Part shown: piece after piece, positions 30,982 through 45,600 of the stretch | Layout of the letters: every line of letters begins with the position of its first letter | Position numbering within the stretch: position 1 is the first letter of the stretch | Source: Phalacrocorax aristotelis | Taxonomy: Eukaryota; Chordata; Aves; Suliformes; Phalacrocoracidae | Length of the DNA: 64,000 bases | NCBI RefSeq assembly: GCF_949628215.1 | Contig: NC_134282.1 | Location: forward strand, 19,758,723 to 19,822,722 | Direction: 5' to 3' | Notes under the pieces: model-generated | What the model saw: the letters and a program-made list of their open reading frames with translations, nothing else | What the model was told of the DNA's origin: nothing | The model's database searches: none | Made by a program: the position numbers and the translations under genes

Positions 30982-33900
30982 GATTTCTGCTCCTAAACCT
31001 CTTTATTAAGGTGTATGCTGTTAATATTCTAGGTTGTTATTATTTTTAAAACATTTTTACACACTAAAGCTGGCTGCCAGGACAACTGACAGCTTTGTTT
31101 TTGCTACTGCTGGAAAGGCCAGAAAGAGTTTTGAGCAATTAGGAGGAATCAGCTGTTGGAGAAAAACCTGTTCCATGGATAAATGGGGGACTACATTCTC
31201 CTGAGTCAGCAGAGATTTGAGTGAGCACAGTGCTCAAGCACTAAATTAACTTTTCTTTTTAAAAGTGCATGTGCAATATTTTTAAATTATCACTGGCAAT
31301 ATATATACTGTTTCTTTTGCAACTTGGCAATTTGTTTTACATTGCAATTCTTTTTTTCTTCAGACTTTTAAATTAGTACTAGAATTCCTATCCCATGCTA
31401 CAAAATGCCACTTTATTAGACCATCAAATCTTGTATTTGTTTTGTGCAAATCGCAGGGCTTATATTTCACTAGAGCAAGTGACAGGGTTATCTGTAGTAG
31501 AAACCTGAAGTGCTCAGCCTCTGTGAGCATAATCTATGACAGGATCTGTGCCACTTGTGTGCGTAGTCCAAGCTATGCCTGTAATGCCAAGGGTTTGTAT
31601 TGTTTCAGTTGCAGAAGCATCTTTTCGGCAACATGTACTGGCCCATCTCTATTATGCAGCCTCCCTGAATGTTTTATAGGTTTCATGAGGCTTGGTAACT
31701 AGGATGTTCTGAAACAAGCAGCAAAAACCATAACCATTTACATAAGAGAGACTCTTAAAGGATTGACGGAGTGGTGTAGTTTGATCTTGCTAAAAATTCT
31801 TGGATGAAATTTTTTGAAGTTTACTCCTCTATACTGTGTCCGTTACCTTGTAGTCAAGCATGACCAATTCATAAAAAGTGTAGGATAACAGATAATCATC
31901 TTAGATGTGCTAACCTGTCATCGTCATGTGCCCTATCTCCCAAAATAACTTAATGCCTTAATAGATGAAAGTCCCAGTCCAGGGAACCTCGAATTAATAA
32001 TTGGCTCAAATGGAATAGAACAGACAGAAGAGAGAACACTATAGTCAACTGAGGGTAACTGCATCTTCCATTCTGACGTTGAGTCTGTGATTTGAGACTA
32101 GGCTGACCACTAAAAAGTGACCTCTGAAGATGGGCAGGATGGACTGTGTTCAGCTCAAACATTCCTGGGGCAGCCTTTCAGAGCCTTTAAAATGACTGTG
32201 AATGTTTCTTTGCCATTGTGGATAGAGATATAAAACAAGAAGCACGGAAGTTACAAGCACAGCTTTAAGGCAGTATCTTAATCTCATTTGTCAGCTACTC
32301 AGTTTTCTCTTACTAAGTACTATGCTTTAAAGGGAGTTTAAAGTTTTTGAATAGCAAATGCAGATTAGAGAAACCAAAAGATTTGATCTAATGAATAGAG
32401 CAGAGAATTGGAAAGAGGAGAGAGATGAGCTATAATGTTTGACACATAGCCTTTGCCTGTCTTAAACAGATTATAAATGATGTTATTTAGTGCCTCTGAC
32501 TTAAGTGGGGCAGATTGCTTTTTAGGGAAGGACTAGATATACATGCCAAGGTAAAAGTGATAGTAGTAGTCTTTTTCTGCTTTATTAAGTTAAACAAACT
32601 TGGGGTGTGCAGGGTAAAGAACCAAAAACCTGATTTTAGCATGTGCTGGTATCACAAATGTGTGTATACTGACAACTTACTCGTTAACAAGTTGTTGTTT
32701 CATGTACAGGTTTCAAAATGTTTTGAAAATAGATTCTTCATACAGAGGTGGTAAGGAAAATAAAACTTGAGGAGCTGAAATAGAAGCTATGTTAAGGTTT
32801 CAAAGTAAGAGACTTGTCTCTTAAGACTTAAACTGTTCACAAGGAAAAGACAGCAGACATAATGTGAAGTTAGCAGTGGAATTTCAGTGTCTTCTCAGTT
32901 TATGAAATTGCATCTAAGGTTTTCTGATGTCAATGTGACCGAAGTGCATAGAACACCTAGAGTTGGACAAGGTAGGAAAGAATTTGTGGGATGAAAGAAA
33001 TGGTGTTTGAAAATGGCTTAATTTTAATTAACTACTTGCAGCTTTTCTTTAAAAATGGAAACAGACTTATTCTGAGTGCAAAGCTTATTTAAATTGTACG
33101 GAAAGTGGAAGGTAGAAGCTTATATAGGTAGGAATGTTTGGGTTTTTTCCCAAGCAAACCGTATCCTTTAATAATGTTAAAAATTGTTTTTACTTAAATG
33201 TTGAGGCAAACACTATTCCCTGTTCAGAAAACCCCAACACACGCAGTAGAGGGAGAACAGAGAAAGTAGATTTCAAACTGAAATATGTTGGAATCAGAAA
33301 TTCATTTGCATTCTGGAATCTGGAAGTTAGTGGGGTTCTTTGTGGGGGTGGGGTTAGGGCATTTTTTCAGTAAGTATGGTATATGCTAATTGTTACGTGC
33401 AATGTATAAGCATCTTGAAGATGAAAAATACAAAATGAATGTGATACTTGTATTTGTTAAGAAGCAGTCTGTGCCAACAAACCTGAAACAGACTCCCAGG
33501 TCTACTAGGTATGCCTAAAAAACATAGCTTTGTCTTGTGAAATCACTGTCAAGTCAACAGAATCTGATGAAACTAATTTTTGAAACGAAGGAATTTTTTT
33601 GTCTGAAATAATTTGATTCTTGAGAGAACAACCATAAAATTGTCTTTGATTCCTTTGACTGAGAAAAGTGGGAATTAATTTTTGGTAGTTAAATTAAATT
33701 TTGACTCTGAATAAAGGTGGTGTGTGGGTTGGGTTTTTGTGATTTTGTTTGGGGTTTTTTTTCTTCCTTTTCTTTCACAATGCAAACTGCAGTCGTATCC
33801 AGAAGTGGAAATTACCAGGTCTGGGTTTTTTTTAACTTCAGATCTGCTACTTTTAACACATGAATAGCCCCTGGCGATGCCGCACATGATAGATGATGAT

Positions 33901-35084
33901 TCCTATGGTGGTATAACAGTGCTGAGGATGCAGCTGAGCCAAAATTCTTGTTTTCTTAAGAGCTCACATTAATTACAGAAGTTCTTAAGGCTCTTGTTTA
34001 CAGTTGCTGGTTAATTTTCTTGTGTGATATGCTGTTGTAGCCCTCTAATTTGAGTAAGTTTTTGTTTAATTTCCGTTGGTATTGTGGTGATTCAGCTTTG
34101 CCCAAATACAGAATTCTTTGGCAGAAGAATCATGCTTCAATCTTCAATATGATTTTTAATTAGAATAAATTTTTTCCTCCAAAGTTACTTGCAATTTTAC
34201 ATTAATTTTTATAATGTAGTTTTGAAGATCTTGACAGTCATTTTTCTTTGTAAGGTAGAAGTGAGGACTGATAGCTGAGAGATACAAAATTACATTATGA
34301 ACCCTCCTGTCTGGTTGGCATGCTAGAGGATCACCGGAGTTGGTGTTGCAAGACATCTGATTTCCTCCATAATAGTGGTTAAGCGTGAACAGTCTACAAT
34401 TCTATGAACAGTCCATTGCAGGTTTTGTACTATTCTCCATCATCAGTCATGGAGGTGTGATGTGTGTGTGGGTTTTCTAGTTCAGGTTAAATTTTGCACC
34501 TGATTTCTGTCCTGCTTAATAAATCTCCTGTCTCGGGTAATTTTCCCACAATGATAAAACTAGCTCTAGTGGTCTTGATTGATCTGAGTTGCCTTCCCTG
34601 TGGCTTCTAGACATCACTCAAAACAACAGCTTAATTTATTAACTTGCACCAGCCTCAAAATAATTCTAGTTCTGATGAAAAACAGTATTACTGTTACTTT
34701 TGGGTAGTTAGATGCTGTGTCAGTGCTGAGGAATTCCAGAAGGCCATCACGTAACCAAGTGGGCAAAAAAGTGGTAGATGAATGTCAGCATAGGTAAATA
34801 TAGGTTTTTAAACATAAGGGTTTTTTCCAGTAAGGAAAAAATTATACTAAACCATGCTTGTCTGATGCTGAACTCAGAACTGAGGGTTGCAACTTGGAAA
34901 AGAGGACTTGTGGTTGTCATTGACAGCTCTCCAGAATCATTGTCTACAATGTGGAGCAGCAGCAGCCTAAAAAAAAAAAAAAAGCCAGAAAACCATGGGC
35001 AGTGCCTTTTGGCATCACCAGAAAAAGGTACTGAGGGCAGGAAAAAGGTGTAATTTTGTTGGTATTTAAAACACTGGTGTGCCC

Positions 35085-35665
35085 ACCACATTTTGAGCAC
35101 TGGGCACACACTTGGTGCCCGCACCTTGAACACAGTTAGTACCCTTAGTTTAGGGAAAGTACAGAGATGGACAACCCTCAGTCCAAGGTGGTAGTATCAC
35201 TGCGTTGCGTGGAGTTGTGTCATTTAAAAGGCTTGATTTAGAAGATGAGAAGCTGAGAGGGGCAATATGATCAATGTTAACAAAATCTTGAAGGCGGTGG
35301 GTGAGGTGAATGCAGAACTCTTGTTGACAGAAACCTTGCAATACCAGAATTACAGGACGCTTGAAACTGGTTGGGAATCAGTTTAAGACAGATTAAAGAA
35401 AGTATTTGTTTACACAACAGGTAGTCAGTTTATGCAACTTGCAGCCAGAGGATGTTTTGAAAACAGGCTGTGTAGGGCAGGTTCAAAGCAGGGTTAGAAG
35501 AGTTCATGGTCAGCAGGTTGAGTGTGAGGGGAGTGGACCATAGAACACGGTTTATGGGTTCTCTCTAAATAGCACCTTTTCTGCCCTGTTGGAGACATAT
35601 TCTGGACTAGATGAACCATAGGTCTGACCCAGCCGGACATTTCTTATATTCCTGAGCTCTCAGGT
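35085..35665 (+). repeat. Old CR1/L3-type LINE fragment
   Basis: The block 35360-35460 (gaaactggttgggaatcagt, then ttaagacagattaaagaaag and gcaacttgcagccagaggat) and the end at 35605-35655 (ctggactagatgaaccatag, then gtctgacccagccggacatt) match the 3' region of ancient amniote CR1/L3-like LINEs. The upstream part, with 'gaagctgagaggggcaatat' near 35248, also fits. It is diverged and interrupted by many stops, so it is inactive. It is in sense orientation in the intron and clearly older than the two CR1 copies near the window start. Boundaries are approximate. Confidence 0.75.
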
Positions 35666-38600
35666 TTAGTGGGATCCTTTTGTCATTCACTCAAAATTAT
35701 GTTCTCATTCACGGCAGGGTTAGATGGGAGGCATAAAGCTTCTCTTTTTCATGTTCAGTAAGCTGCACCTGCAAGGGAGGCTCTTGATCTACTTGCTTAA
35801 ATTTATCGGCGCTGCAAGCTGAGATGGCTATTGTTTCATAGTAAGCTGGAAAAAATTTCTTTCTTTCTAGCCAGGAAAAATATACTGGGAAGTCCATCTG
35901 GGAATGTGATTCATCTGGGTCACATGCATCATTTTCCTTTCAGATTACAAGGAGAAGTTAGGGATAGTGCTCAGCTGCTAGTGATAAGACTTTATTTAGA
36001 CTTAGCTGCCTTCATTTTGTGGTGGTAAGCAGGTACACAGCTGTTCATGCAACAAGACTCCAAACACACATTTTATCACTTCACTGGTGTGACATATTCC
36101 TTTGTATTTGGTTATGTCCCACTGTGCTTTGAGAAATGTGAGTTCTTCATACCCTGCCTCATCTCAAAGTTACCAACGCTGCATATTGATGCAAATGAGT
36201 GGGTGGACCTTGCTTGTGAGTGAAGATAAAACCCACAGCTGGAAGGGATTGAATTATAATCTGGAGAATGTGAATAGTTCCTTTGTTAGAGTCTAGGATA
36301 GTATATGACACTATTTTCAAGTAAATGTGTTAGGTTTTTTTAAAATCCTCACAAAGTTAACTTCAGTATAGCAGTGGCTTGTAGGGTGGTAACCACTGGT
36401 AACTGGAGAGTGTGAGCCTAGTGCTGTTAGTGGTTTTCTTTGTTATATTTTTAGAATTAATTTGGGTGGAAATAATCTAAAAGACAGATTAATAGAGAGA
36501 ACTTGGAGGTTTTGCATAATTTTAAGACTGGAGAGACTGCAGGGCTGAAAAATAGCAATTCGAACCAATGCTAAAAATGGCATAATAATAAGAATAGAAA
36601 AAATGGTGAGGGCATTCTTTTCAAAAGTGGTGTTTTTTTTGTTTTATTTTTAACTTCAATTTCTTACAACAGAGAAATAAATGTCCCATTTTTAATGTTA
36701 TGTCCTACAATGTGTTTTATCCTGCAAGGACACTTCATTAATGAGAAGAGATAGGCTATATCTAAATCTGGACATAGTTGGGCCTCGTCTTAGTCTAGTG
36801 TCAAGCTGCTCTAGAATCCGTCACTAAGAAGGCTATGCTAGCAATAGTTATTAGTCATGTGGATATATCCATCTGAATTTTTCTTGCTGGGGCATGGTTG
36901 TCTTGGAAGAACACTGAGTATGAGCCCTGTGAGAGCTTGTGCTGCTTTCTTCTTGCCTTCCCTGTCCCCTCTTTCTCTTTCCATAACACTGCAGTAAAAT
37001 TGGCAGCTCAAAGTGTAAATTAATCTTAAGTTATATGAAGGTTGTTCCTTGAAAGAAACCATAAATCTCAGCAGTACACTTCTACTTAGAATACAGAAAA
37101 AAGAGCCTGTGTTTGGGGAAGGGGCAGGGATGGGTTGATTTTTGTTTTTTTTTTTTTTTTCTTTTTAAATACTGAACAGAAGTGTATAAAGTAAAGCTTG
37201 CTCAATAACTTCAGAACCAACCAACCAAAAAAAAAAACCACCCCAAGAGAATACTTTCTTAGTAAATTATTAAATACTTACATTAAAAATGTCAATATTC
37301 ACTATTCAGTGAAGTCTTTAGCATTTACTGTTTAAGCCAGCTCTGTACCTTTTTTCATTCATTTTTGAGTGTCTAGTGTTTCCACCCAATGCAATGAAAA
37401 TACTCTTAAATGACAATACTGTATTTAGTAATCAAAATGATCTTTTAATTTAATTAAATGAGTTTGATGAGGTTATCTAAAAGCCATTCTTGGTGGGTGG
37501 AAAAAAATCACTAAAAGAATAGAGAGTGGTTGGTAAGATGATGAGCATGACGCTGGAGGTCTGAGCTCAGAAGTGTTAGAATTTTGGTTGGTTTGGTTCC
37601 AGTCACGGCATGCAACAGGGAGAAACAAATATATGGAGAAAACCTCCTTTGCTTTTTCTCCCTTTCTAGGATACACCTGCCTGAGCAACTGGAAAACTTG
37701 AGTTTCAGCACTCTCTTACCATATTAATTGCTCTAGTGATGGGAAAGGAGGAAGATGGTGGTATAGATTGTTTTGTGACTTATTTTTGCTCCCTAGAAAT
37801 TACCAGCTATAAGGAGTGAAGGAAGTGGGCAAGAATGAAGCCTTCTTCAAATCTGTTTGGTTTTTTAATGAAGACCACAATGTAAAGCTCCTTAGATTGC
37901 TTTGCTGCTCCATTGGTAGCCCTACCACTCCCTGAAATACTATATTGCTACAGTTTGGTCTACACAGGGACAGGGTCCTGGTGACAGCTGACCGACTTCT
38001 GAGGGTAACGTGGCCTCCACCTGTGTAGCACAGAGAAGTGTGCGGAGGCCCACCTGATCCTATGGATTGCATATGAGTACTGAGTGTCAACATCTTTTGA
38101 TCAAGAGGAGCTGAGAGTACATGTGTGAGTATGCTTTTGATGGAGAGAGCATTTAACAAATGCAGCATAGAGGAGGTGCAAGATGCTGAGATTCTCTCTG
38201 TGGCTAAGTAAAGCTGTAAACTGCATACCAGCAGTGATGAATTCAGTGCTCTCAATATCCACTCAAGTGGCCTTGCTACTTAAAGCATAGGTATTAACTC
38301 TTCTGCAGATGGATCCTTATAGATAACGTTACAGCCTGATCACTAAAAGCAGAGAGTTAGAGCTCACAGCTTAGAAAACTGTAGCAACTTTGTTCAGTTT
38401 CTCTGTTTCTATGGAAGTTGGCTTTTTTCCAACTGTATTTCTAGAGCAGAAACCGAAATCCAATCCAACTTCCTAATATATATGTATTCCTATTGGCAGT
38501 TGGATTTGAAGCTTTGCTTGGTTATTTAGCTTTGAGAGGTTGGCAAAAGCTGTCTGAAATATTCTTCTCTAATAATGATGTAATTGACCATAATGTAGCA

Positions 38601-40110
38601 TGTCGGGAAGGCTTCTTGGGCAGCTGCATCCTACAAGCAGCTAGAGGCATAGGAGAGGCAGTGGAAAACATGCAGCTCTAAACTGGCCAGAAAGAGGGGA
38701 TATACAGATCTACTGTCCCCAGCTGCTGCTGCAGGCTGCAGTACACAACCACGAAGAGAAAAGATGCAGCTTGGTTGTATCAAATGTAAAAGGAGCCTGT
38801 TTGAAAGGGAGAAAACAATCTGATAAACTGTCAAATAAGCTGCATTCTGAGTCCTGACTAGTGCCGGGATGGCAGCCTATCTGTTGCATTTGAGATTAGA
38901 GTGGAGGAATTATTTTAATAAAAGGATGAAGTGCTGAAGGCTACAAGCCTCTGTCTCCATGGTGGATCCCTGTCTTCTCCCTGTCACAGGTTACTGGTGC
39001 TGCAGAACATCAAACGTTGCAGGGTTCCCATTGCAGCGTCGCTAATCCAGTTGCTACATCTAGGAGTGACTGTAGCCTGGTCCATGCAGAGATTATTGAA
39101 GCTACTAGCTGAAGTCTTGCCAGTGATATTTTGCACAGTCAGGTTCTCATCCCTGAGGTTTTGTGAGCAGAAAATTCCTGCTGTAACTGGTGGAGAAATA
39201 CGTGAAGTATCCACATAATCTCTTCAGCCTCTCTGTTCCCACTAATCATGGGATGCTTTGATGGGCATGGTTGATTTTCCTGGGTGTTCTGCAATATTGT
39301 ATTTATTATGGGAAGGCTGAAGTCTTATTGTATAGTTTCAAATTTAACTTTAACACCTCCTTGGAAGTTATCTCAACCTGTGAGATTTGTGGCTTTTTAT
39401 ATTTAGCTCAAATTGTCTGGTATAATTGGCATTTAGTCTAGTTATAGAAGGGTAGCTGGCTCCCCATGAAATGCGCTTGGATTTCATGTTACTTAAAAAC
39501 ACACGTCTGTCTTTTTGTCCTCTCAAAATCTGCTTTGCAGGGTAAGATTATTGACATAACTCTTTATTTTCTTTATTTCCTTACTTGAGTAAGTAAGAAT
39601 GAGATCAGGCTCCCCCTGCATCTTCTTACTTGGCTACACACTTGTCTTGACACCCCACTCCCCCCATGGTGCTCAGCTTGGCTTCTAACTTTAGTTTCAC
39701 ATAAACAGCCAGCAGTGAAACCTAGAGGTATTGGTTTTCATTGAAGCAGATAGGGAAAGGCCAGCAAACATCGAAGCTCTGCTGAAAGACGCACAGCTGT
39801 GTCACAGAGTACACCCTTACGCTGTGCTGTGGCAGCCTGTTGACTTGATATAGTCTTTTCCACAACATCCTATCTTCTAATTATAGAAGAAAGCAATATA
39901 ACTACATAGCTCCTTGACTTTGACTTTTTAGAAAAACAACAATATGAAAATATCAGTATGGCCATGATGATTTGTATTGATAGTTGTTCCCAACGCCTTG
40001 CTTAGGGCCTTTGGGTGATATGGAAAGAAAAGTTAAGTTGATGATTCCTTCAAAATATTCTGTGAATGGTGTGAAAACAAAATACAGTGAAAGTCAAAAG
40101 TTTATGTCTT

Positions 40111-40130
40111 CCCCCCCCCCCCCCCCCCCC
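40111..40130 (+). repeat. C20 homopolymer
   Basis: Twenty consecutive C lie in otherwise AT-rich intron. The opposite strand is G20, able to form a G-quadruplex, and the C strand an i-motif. Homopolymers of this length are hard to sequence and assemble, so the exact count may be wrong. Confidence 0.9.
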
Positions 40131-42569
40131 AATGTTTTTTATTAACTTGCAGTTCAGTTGCAGTATCTCAAGGTTAGGTGTAGTCTTTCCAAAATTACAA
40201 ATATAGATATATCTGGAATGATCATTCCCAACTGATGTGCAGGGACATGCAGAAGGGCCAGCAGGCTGTTAGATGTGCTTTCAAATCTGAAGCAATTATA
40301 GCAGTCTCTCTGAAGTGTTGCATTCAGTTTATACACACACTGGGTATATCATGGAACAGTTAATGAACAGTTAAGGGATGGAGGAAAATGCTGGGAAGAA
40401 GCACTGCTCAGGAAAGTTAAGATACATGGGTGTCAGGTACTCATCTTATTTGATGCTTTGTTTTGTAGTGACATGAATTCAAGTTGTTTTTTCTTAGTAT
40501 AACTTAAGAGCTCTTACTTCTTGCAAATGTTTGTGTGTGGTAACTGGAAAAATTACAGCATAATGGTTATATTACTGGTATGTATGATACTCTTGCTTGT
40601 TGTTTCTTATATGTGGTTCCTATAAATATCTTGCTGTACATTAAACACAACTAACACCATATTTTCACTTTTAAAAAAATCTCCCTCGTTTGATGATTAT
40701 GCACTGTATTAGAAAACCTGATGTTATACGTTTCTAATATTAATGTAGTCCTTCCTTTGGCAGAGCTATCTGGCCTTGTTACACTCCGTTTATATGATCT
40801 TTGTTCAGTTGTAGTGTAGAAATAATTGTTAGTGCATACCAAAACATATAGGAGGTGCAGCAATGCTTCTGATTTTGATTTGCTGCAGCTGGTGTGCAGT
40901 GGTTAATATGTCCGGGTGTTAACCAGCTGCCGAAGCGTGCACATAGGCACATGCACACACGCACCCCGCTTTAACTTGGTATTGTAGGCTAGGGCTTAGT
41001 GCTTGTCTTGTGGTTTGAACCCGACTATCTGCTTTCTCCAAATGAAAAGTATACATGAAATGATGAAAGAAAAACGTGAAGCAGAGGACTTGTTAGAGTT
41101 GTTGTTCTGCATTGTGGATAGAATGTGTTCAGTAACGGCCTTTCAAAACTATACACAGTTTTTCACAAATGGTAATATAATTAAAAACTAAGTAATCCAT
41201 TCCAATATTTTTGACTTCCCACCACCCAACTGATAAGTTTAAAAATAAAGTAGCTGCTGCACAAGGAGCTGCACGTTGTGGATCAGGGAGTAGAGTTAGT
41301 TTCCCGAGCTGGAAAGGGGCCAGCCAAATCCACAGAAGGTGAAGAGGGGCTGGTGGGGCCTCTCTGCTGTAACTTAATCCAAAGAACAGATAAATTCTTT
41401 TCAAAGTCAAAGCAAGTAATGAGTTCCCTCCTGGTATACCAGTGTTATACCGATTTATAAATGGCTGCTGTTTTCATGTAATCTTTACAGTCTGTAAGAT
41501 GGAGTAGCTTATAGCTTTTTTTTTTCTCTCATGTGTAGGCACTAGATTAATTTTTTGTATTTTCTTTTATGTTGGCCTATAAGGGTACTAACACTTTATT
41601 TGATCTTCATGGAAACAATTGCCACCAATTGCAGAGAATGGCTTAAAACTACAGGAAGGCCAAATATTGTTCACATAGTTGGATTTTAGTACTGTGTATA
41701 GCAGGGCCTCTCTTGAACTTTTTTTCTGATAAAGGTTAAAATCACAGAAAGTAAAAGTCATTTTCTCACAAGAGAGCTGAGCCTCTACAGAAGCTATCTT
41801 TTTATTAAGTTAAAGTAAAAACTATACTGAGTAATTAAAATAAAAACTACTAGAAACATTGTTTGCAAGGGAGTTGCCAACTCAATTTGCTGCTAGCAGC
41901 TGCTTATTTTGTATGGTGGTAGCCAAGATATCATTGGCAAATTTTGGAATGCATGGGAAAGAAAATGATCGATTCCTGTTGACTTCAGATAAGTTTGCAA
42001 ACAGTGAATTGATATTATTTATGAAATGTCTGAAATCCTAGCTGCAAGTTCTGTGTGGATTTATTTATGAGAGTCTGCAGACATACAGAAGATAATATCT
42101 GAGGGTTTGTAACCACACCTGTTTTCCCGTTCGGGGAAAACCTCGTTTCTTGCCTAACCTAGCTTCTTTTGGATACTGCTATAGTGCAGGTTACCGAATT
42201 ATATTTGAACACTGTTTTGTGACATATGAAAGCAAAAGGTGAACTAGCTCAAAGTACTTAATATATTTTTGAAGCACTGTTTGTCACACAAAGACTGTTA
42301 AGTGATTTTAGTATTTCTGTTTTATCTCTCAAAAGGCTGGGTTGTAAGATGCTTCAGGACAAAAGTGATGAGAGCTTTTGAAGCTTCTGGATTATCTGTT
42401 TTGTGTGCATTATTTTCTAATTATTGATAAATCTGTGCACATAATTTTTACCTGTAGTTGGTACTGACATGCAAGGTGGCACGTACTGTAGACATTTGAA
42501 GGAAAGGCTGAAATAAATCTTGCTTTATGATAACTTACGTCAACAAAGTAAGAGTGCTTGGATATGTTG

Positions 42570-42660
42570 AGTTGTGTGTGCATATATACGTACTTATATG
42601 TATCAGTCTGTGTGTGTGTACATACCTTTGTGTGGACAGAGAGAGGGGGAGAGAGATAAA
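42570..42660 (+). repeat. Interrupted TG/TA and GA microsatellite
   Basis: Short TGTGTG, ATATAT and TGTGTGTGTG runs are followed by GAGAGAGGGGGAGAGAGA. This is a degenerate simple-repeat patch inside the intron with no sign of function. Confidence 0.7.
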
Positions 42661-45600
42661 AACTGCTTTGGCAAATAAAGGCAAAAAGTGGGCTAGCTCA
42701 CATAAAAACACACATAGATAAATTATTGCAATATTAAGGTTGCTTGGGTGGTGGTATGGGTAATCTGTGCAGCAGTGAAGCATGCCTTTTTCTCCCTGCC
42801 GCCTGATAACAGTAGCCTTTCTAGTTGCTATACCCTTTGAAGTACCCCATCTACTAAGACTGCAGATTGAAGTTTAATTTGCATAATATTGCAGGAAATG
42901 CAGTGTTTTAAAACTGCTGCAGTTGTTGTTTTGTCCTTCATTCAGGCACAACATGCTTTGATTTGTATGGAGAATATTTTAAAGAGCAGATGCTTTAGAA
43001 ATATAAACAATTGGAAAAGGAAAATGCAGCTGTTTTCTATTACTGTTTAATATCACGCTCATTGGTGGCCTCTAACGAGTATTTGTTTACATATTACAAA
43101 ATATGGACTATAATTTTATAAACATACTGATTATAGTTGCATATTGGTTTCCTAAACGAAAGAAAAGCAATATTGGCTTATAGAAGTACTTGCACTAACA
43201 CAGTCATTGAAGTCAAAAGAAGCAGCCGCTATACAAGGATGGGAGCGGGAGGAGGCTGTGCTTTATGGACTGACCTTCCCATAGCTCAGGTACCGGCTCT
43301 CTTTATGGTCAAATAGGTTACTACTAATGACTTTTGCTTACTAAATTTAGGGTTTGTTGTAAATGAAGACTGCAGCATTGTTCTCCTGTAACTGAATCTG
43401 ATTTGTAAACCCTTAAGTGAGGGGGAAAGTCTTCTTTAAACCTTTTGAAGCAAAATGCCAGTAGACGTGTGTTCTTCCCTGGTTTAATCACTACATCTAA
43501 ATTGCAACTGTGGGAATTTTCCAAAACCGTGTCTTCTTTCTTATATTTCTGTTACCTTTGTTATCTCACTTTCAGTGTAGCACGGTTTTGTTTAGTGAAG
43601 TGGGTTAATATTTTCTATATTTCATATATATCATATAACTGAAGTAGCCAGTTCAACATTTAAAATACACAGCTTTCAGATCTTACATGTCTGAATATGT
43701 TATTACTTTTTGTTGCCACAAGATCACTCTGACTGAAAGAACAGTGCAAAAAAATTTGGTTTAAGCTGTGAAATAATATAGCAGCAGCAAGGAGGCATCT
43801 GAGCACAGAAAAGAAAATAGGAGTATGGAAGCATGTGTGGACGTATATTAAGCCCATCTGGAAGACACTTGACAAATAAAAATAGTAGCAAAAGAGGGGG
43901 TTCTGTGTTTTGTTTTGTTGGGGTTTTTTAAATAAAAAGCTGTGTTCACAATTATGCAAAGATTGTGCTGTCAAAAATCTGATGGTCTAAGATGAACTAG
44001 CTTTAAAATAATCATTATGTTGTGCCCTCTAAGAAAGTTTAGGGTATTTTAGCTGAGTTGCTTATTCTCTTGAAAATATATATTATGAGAAGATACTCAT
44101 TTAAGTCATGTGGATGTCTGTATTGTCTATATTTTGGATGGTAGAATAGCAGAACATCTAATTGGCTCATATTTTTGACAACTTCCAGTGCCTGAGGCTG
44201 AAATTTTCCATGTTTGTTACCAGTCCCCTCCAGTTGAAATTCATTGGAAAGCTTTATCTAAAAGAATTTAACCATCCTCAGTGAGATGAGAAGACTATTC
44301 CTTTTTCATCCCTTCCAACCAATATGGACAGCTCTGATGTTTTGCAGATCTTGAGGTGACCTTGAAGTTTGGAAGGAAGTAATCGCTACATTTCTCATGT
44401 TGTATTTGTTTGAAAGCCATGCTTTGTTATGTCAATACTCTTAACTAACTGAAAAATGCCAAGTTGCATTTACAACAGAACTTGCTTCACCTTTCAGTTA
44501 TTATTTCTAGATGCTGTGGCTCCCACTGTGCGTGCCGCCAGACTCTGATGCATCTTCTCCTAGCAACTAGGACTTTTAGCTAGAAGAGAATCACAGACAA
44601 AAAGGAAAGTTTGAAAGGTTGTTTTACCTTGCTGAAATACCAGGACTCTGACTTACAGAAGAAACAGGGTTCTGCGTATTTCATCATATTGTCTCTGTAG
44701 AACAAGATGCCTACAGATGCTGCAGAAACTCTGACTTCTAATTTTCCTGATTCTTAATTAAAATTGAACATTGCCTTAAGCATTATGCATAGTTGGTAAC
44801 TAGAAACGAAGTAAGTTTGAAAAGTTGAAAGGGCTGTTTTTAAAGAGATATAAATATGCAATTATTGAGACTGGAGAAAATGTAGTAGAAAAAAAACATT
44901 ACCAATATAGTATGTATTTATCCGTAGAAAATAAGTGTTCTTTGTTTCTCTCTTCTCCTCCTTCCAAGATGATTCTTGTTTCTAAGAGTCTTCGGAATTT
45001 GGACTGGGAATTGTAAATTGTGTCTGACAATATGGGGGTTTGGGCGTGGGTGGGTGTTTGGTTTTGTTTTTTAAATGAGGCAGGGAGCTGTCCTGGTTTT
45101 GGATTTTTTGATTTTTTTCCAGCAATGCAATTGAACTTTTTTTCTTTCTTCATGCTACTATAGCCTACTTTAGCTCCTTTTGGTATGTATGCATACTTAA
45201 AGGCAGTGGTTGTTATACTCTTGTACGATGCATACAATAAGTAGAAAACTCATGCTGCAGGAAAGTGTGATAAGCAATCTACCTTCTGATAAAAATCTGA
45301 ACAGCAAGATATTTTCAATATGACAACATAGTTGCAAAGTTGTTTTCTTTTGTTCCTTATGTTATTTAAAATTATGAAATGTCCCTTCAGAAAACTTTTT
45401 AATAATATGAAAAATCTGCTGTTATTGGAAAACAGATGGACAAAATAACATAGACTGAGATCTCTTTGATTGCTGTGCTATGTATGGGTTCCCCCCCAAA
45501 AGCCATGCCAATTAAAGTTCTGTAACAAAAATACTAGCTTTATCTTAATAAAAGCCTTAATTTAAGAGAACTGGACCTAAAATTAGACTTAGAGTATTTT

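Larger units (their letters stand above)
28500..35080. other. Intron sequence without supported gene, second part
   Basis: Apart from the antisense open frame at 29086-29531 and the hairpin at 30947-30981, this AT-rich stretch has no supported feature. It includes a T/G-rich tract at 33718-33762. The block from about 30880 to 31220 is less AT-rich than its surroundings and carries several E-boxes, so it is a plausible enhancer candidate by composition only. Confidence 0.45.

Noticed and set aside
37800..38255. 151-codon minus-strand frame in the intron
   Set aside because: No domain, no start or splice context, no resemblance to a known family.
42574..42625. TG-rich stretch considered as a long microsatellite
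   Set aside because: Runs are short and interrupted, so it is listed only as degenerate low complexity.
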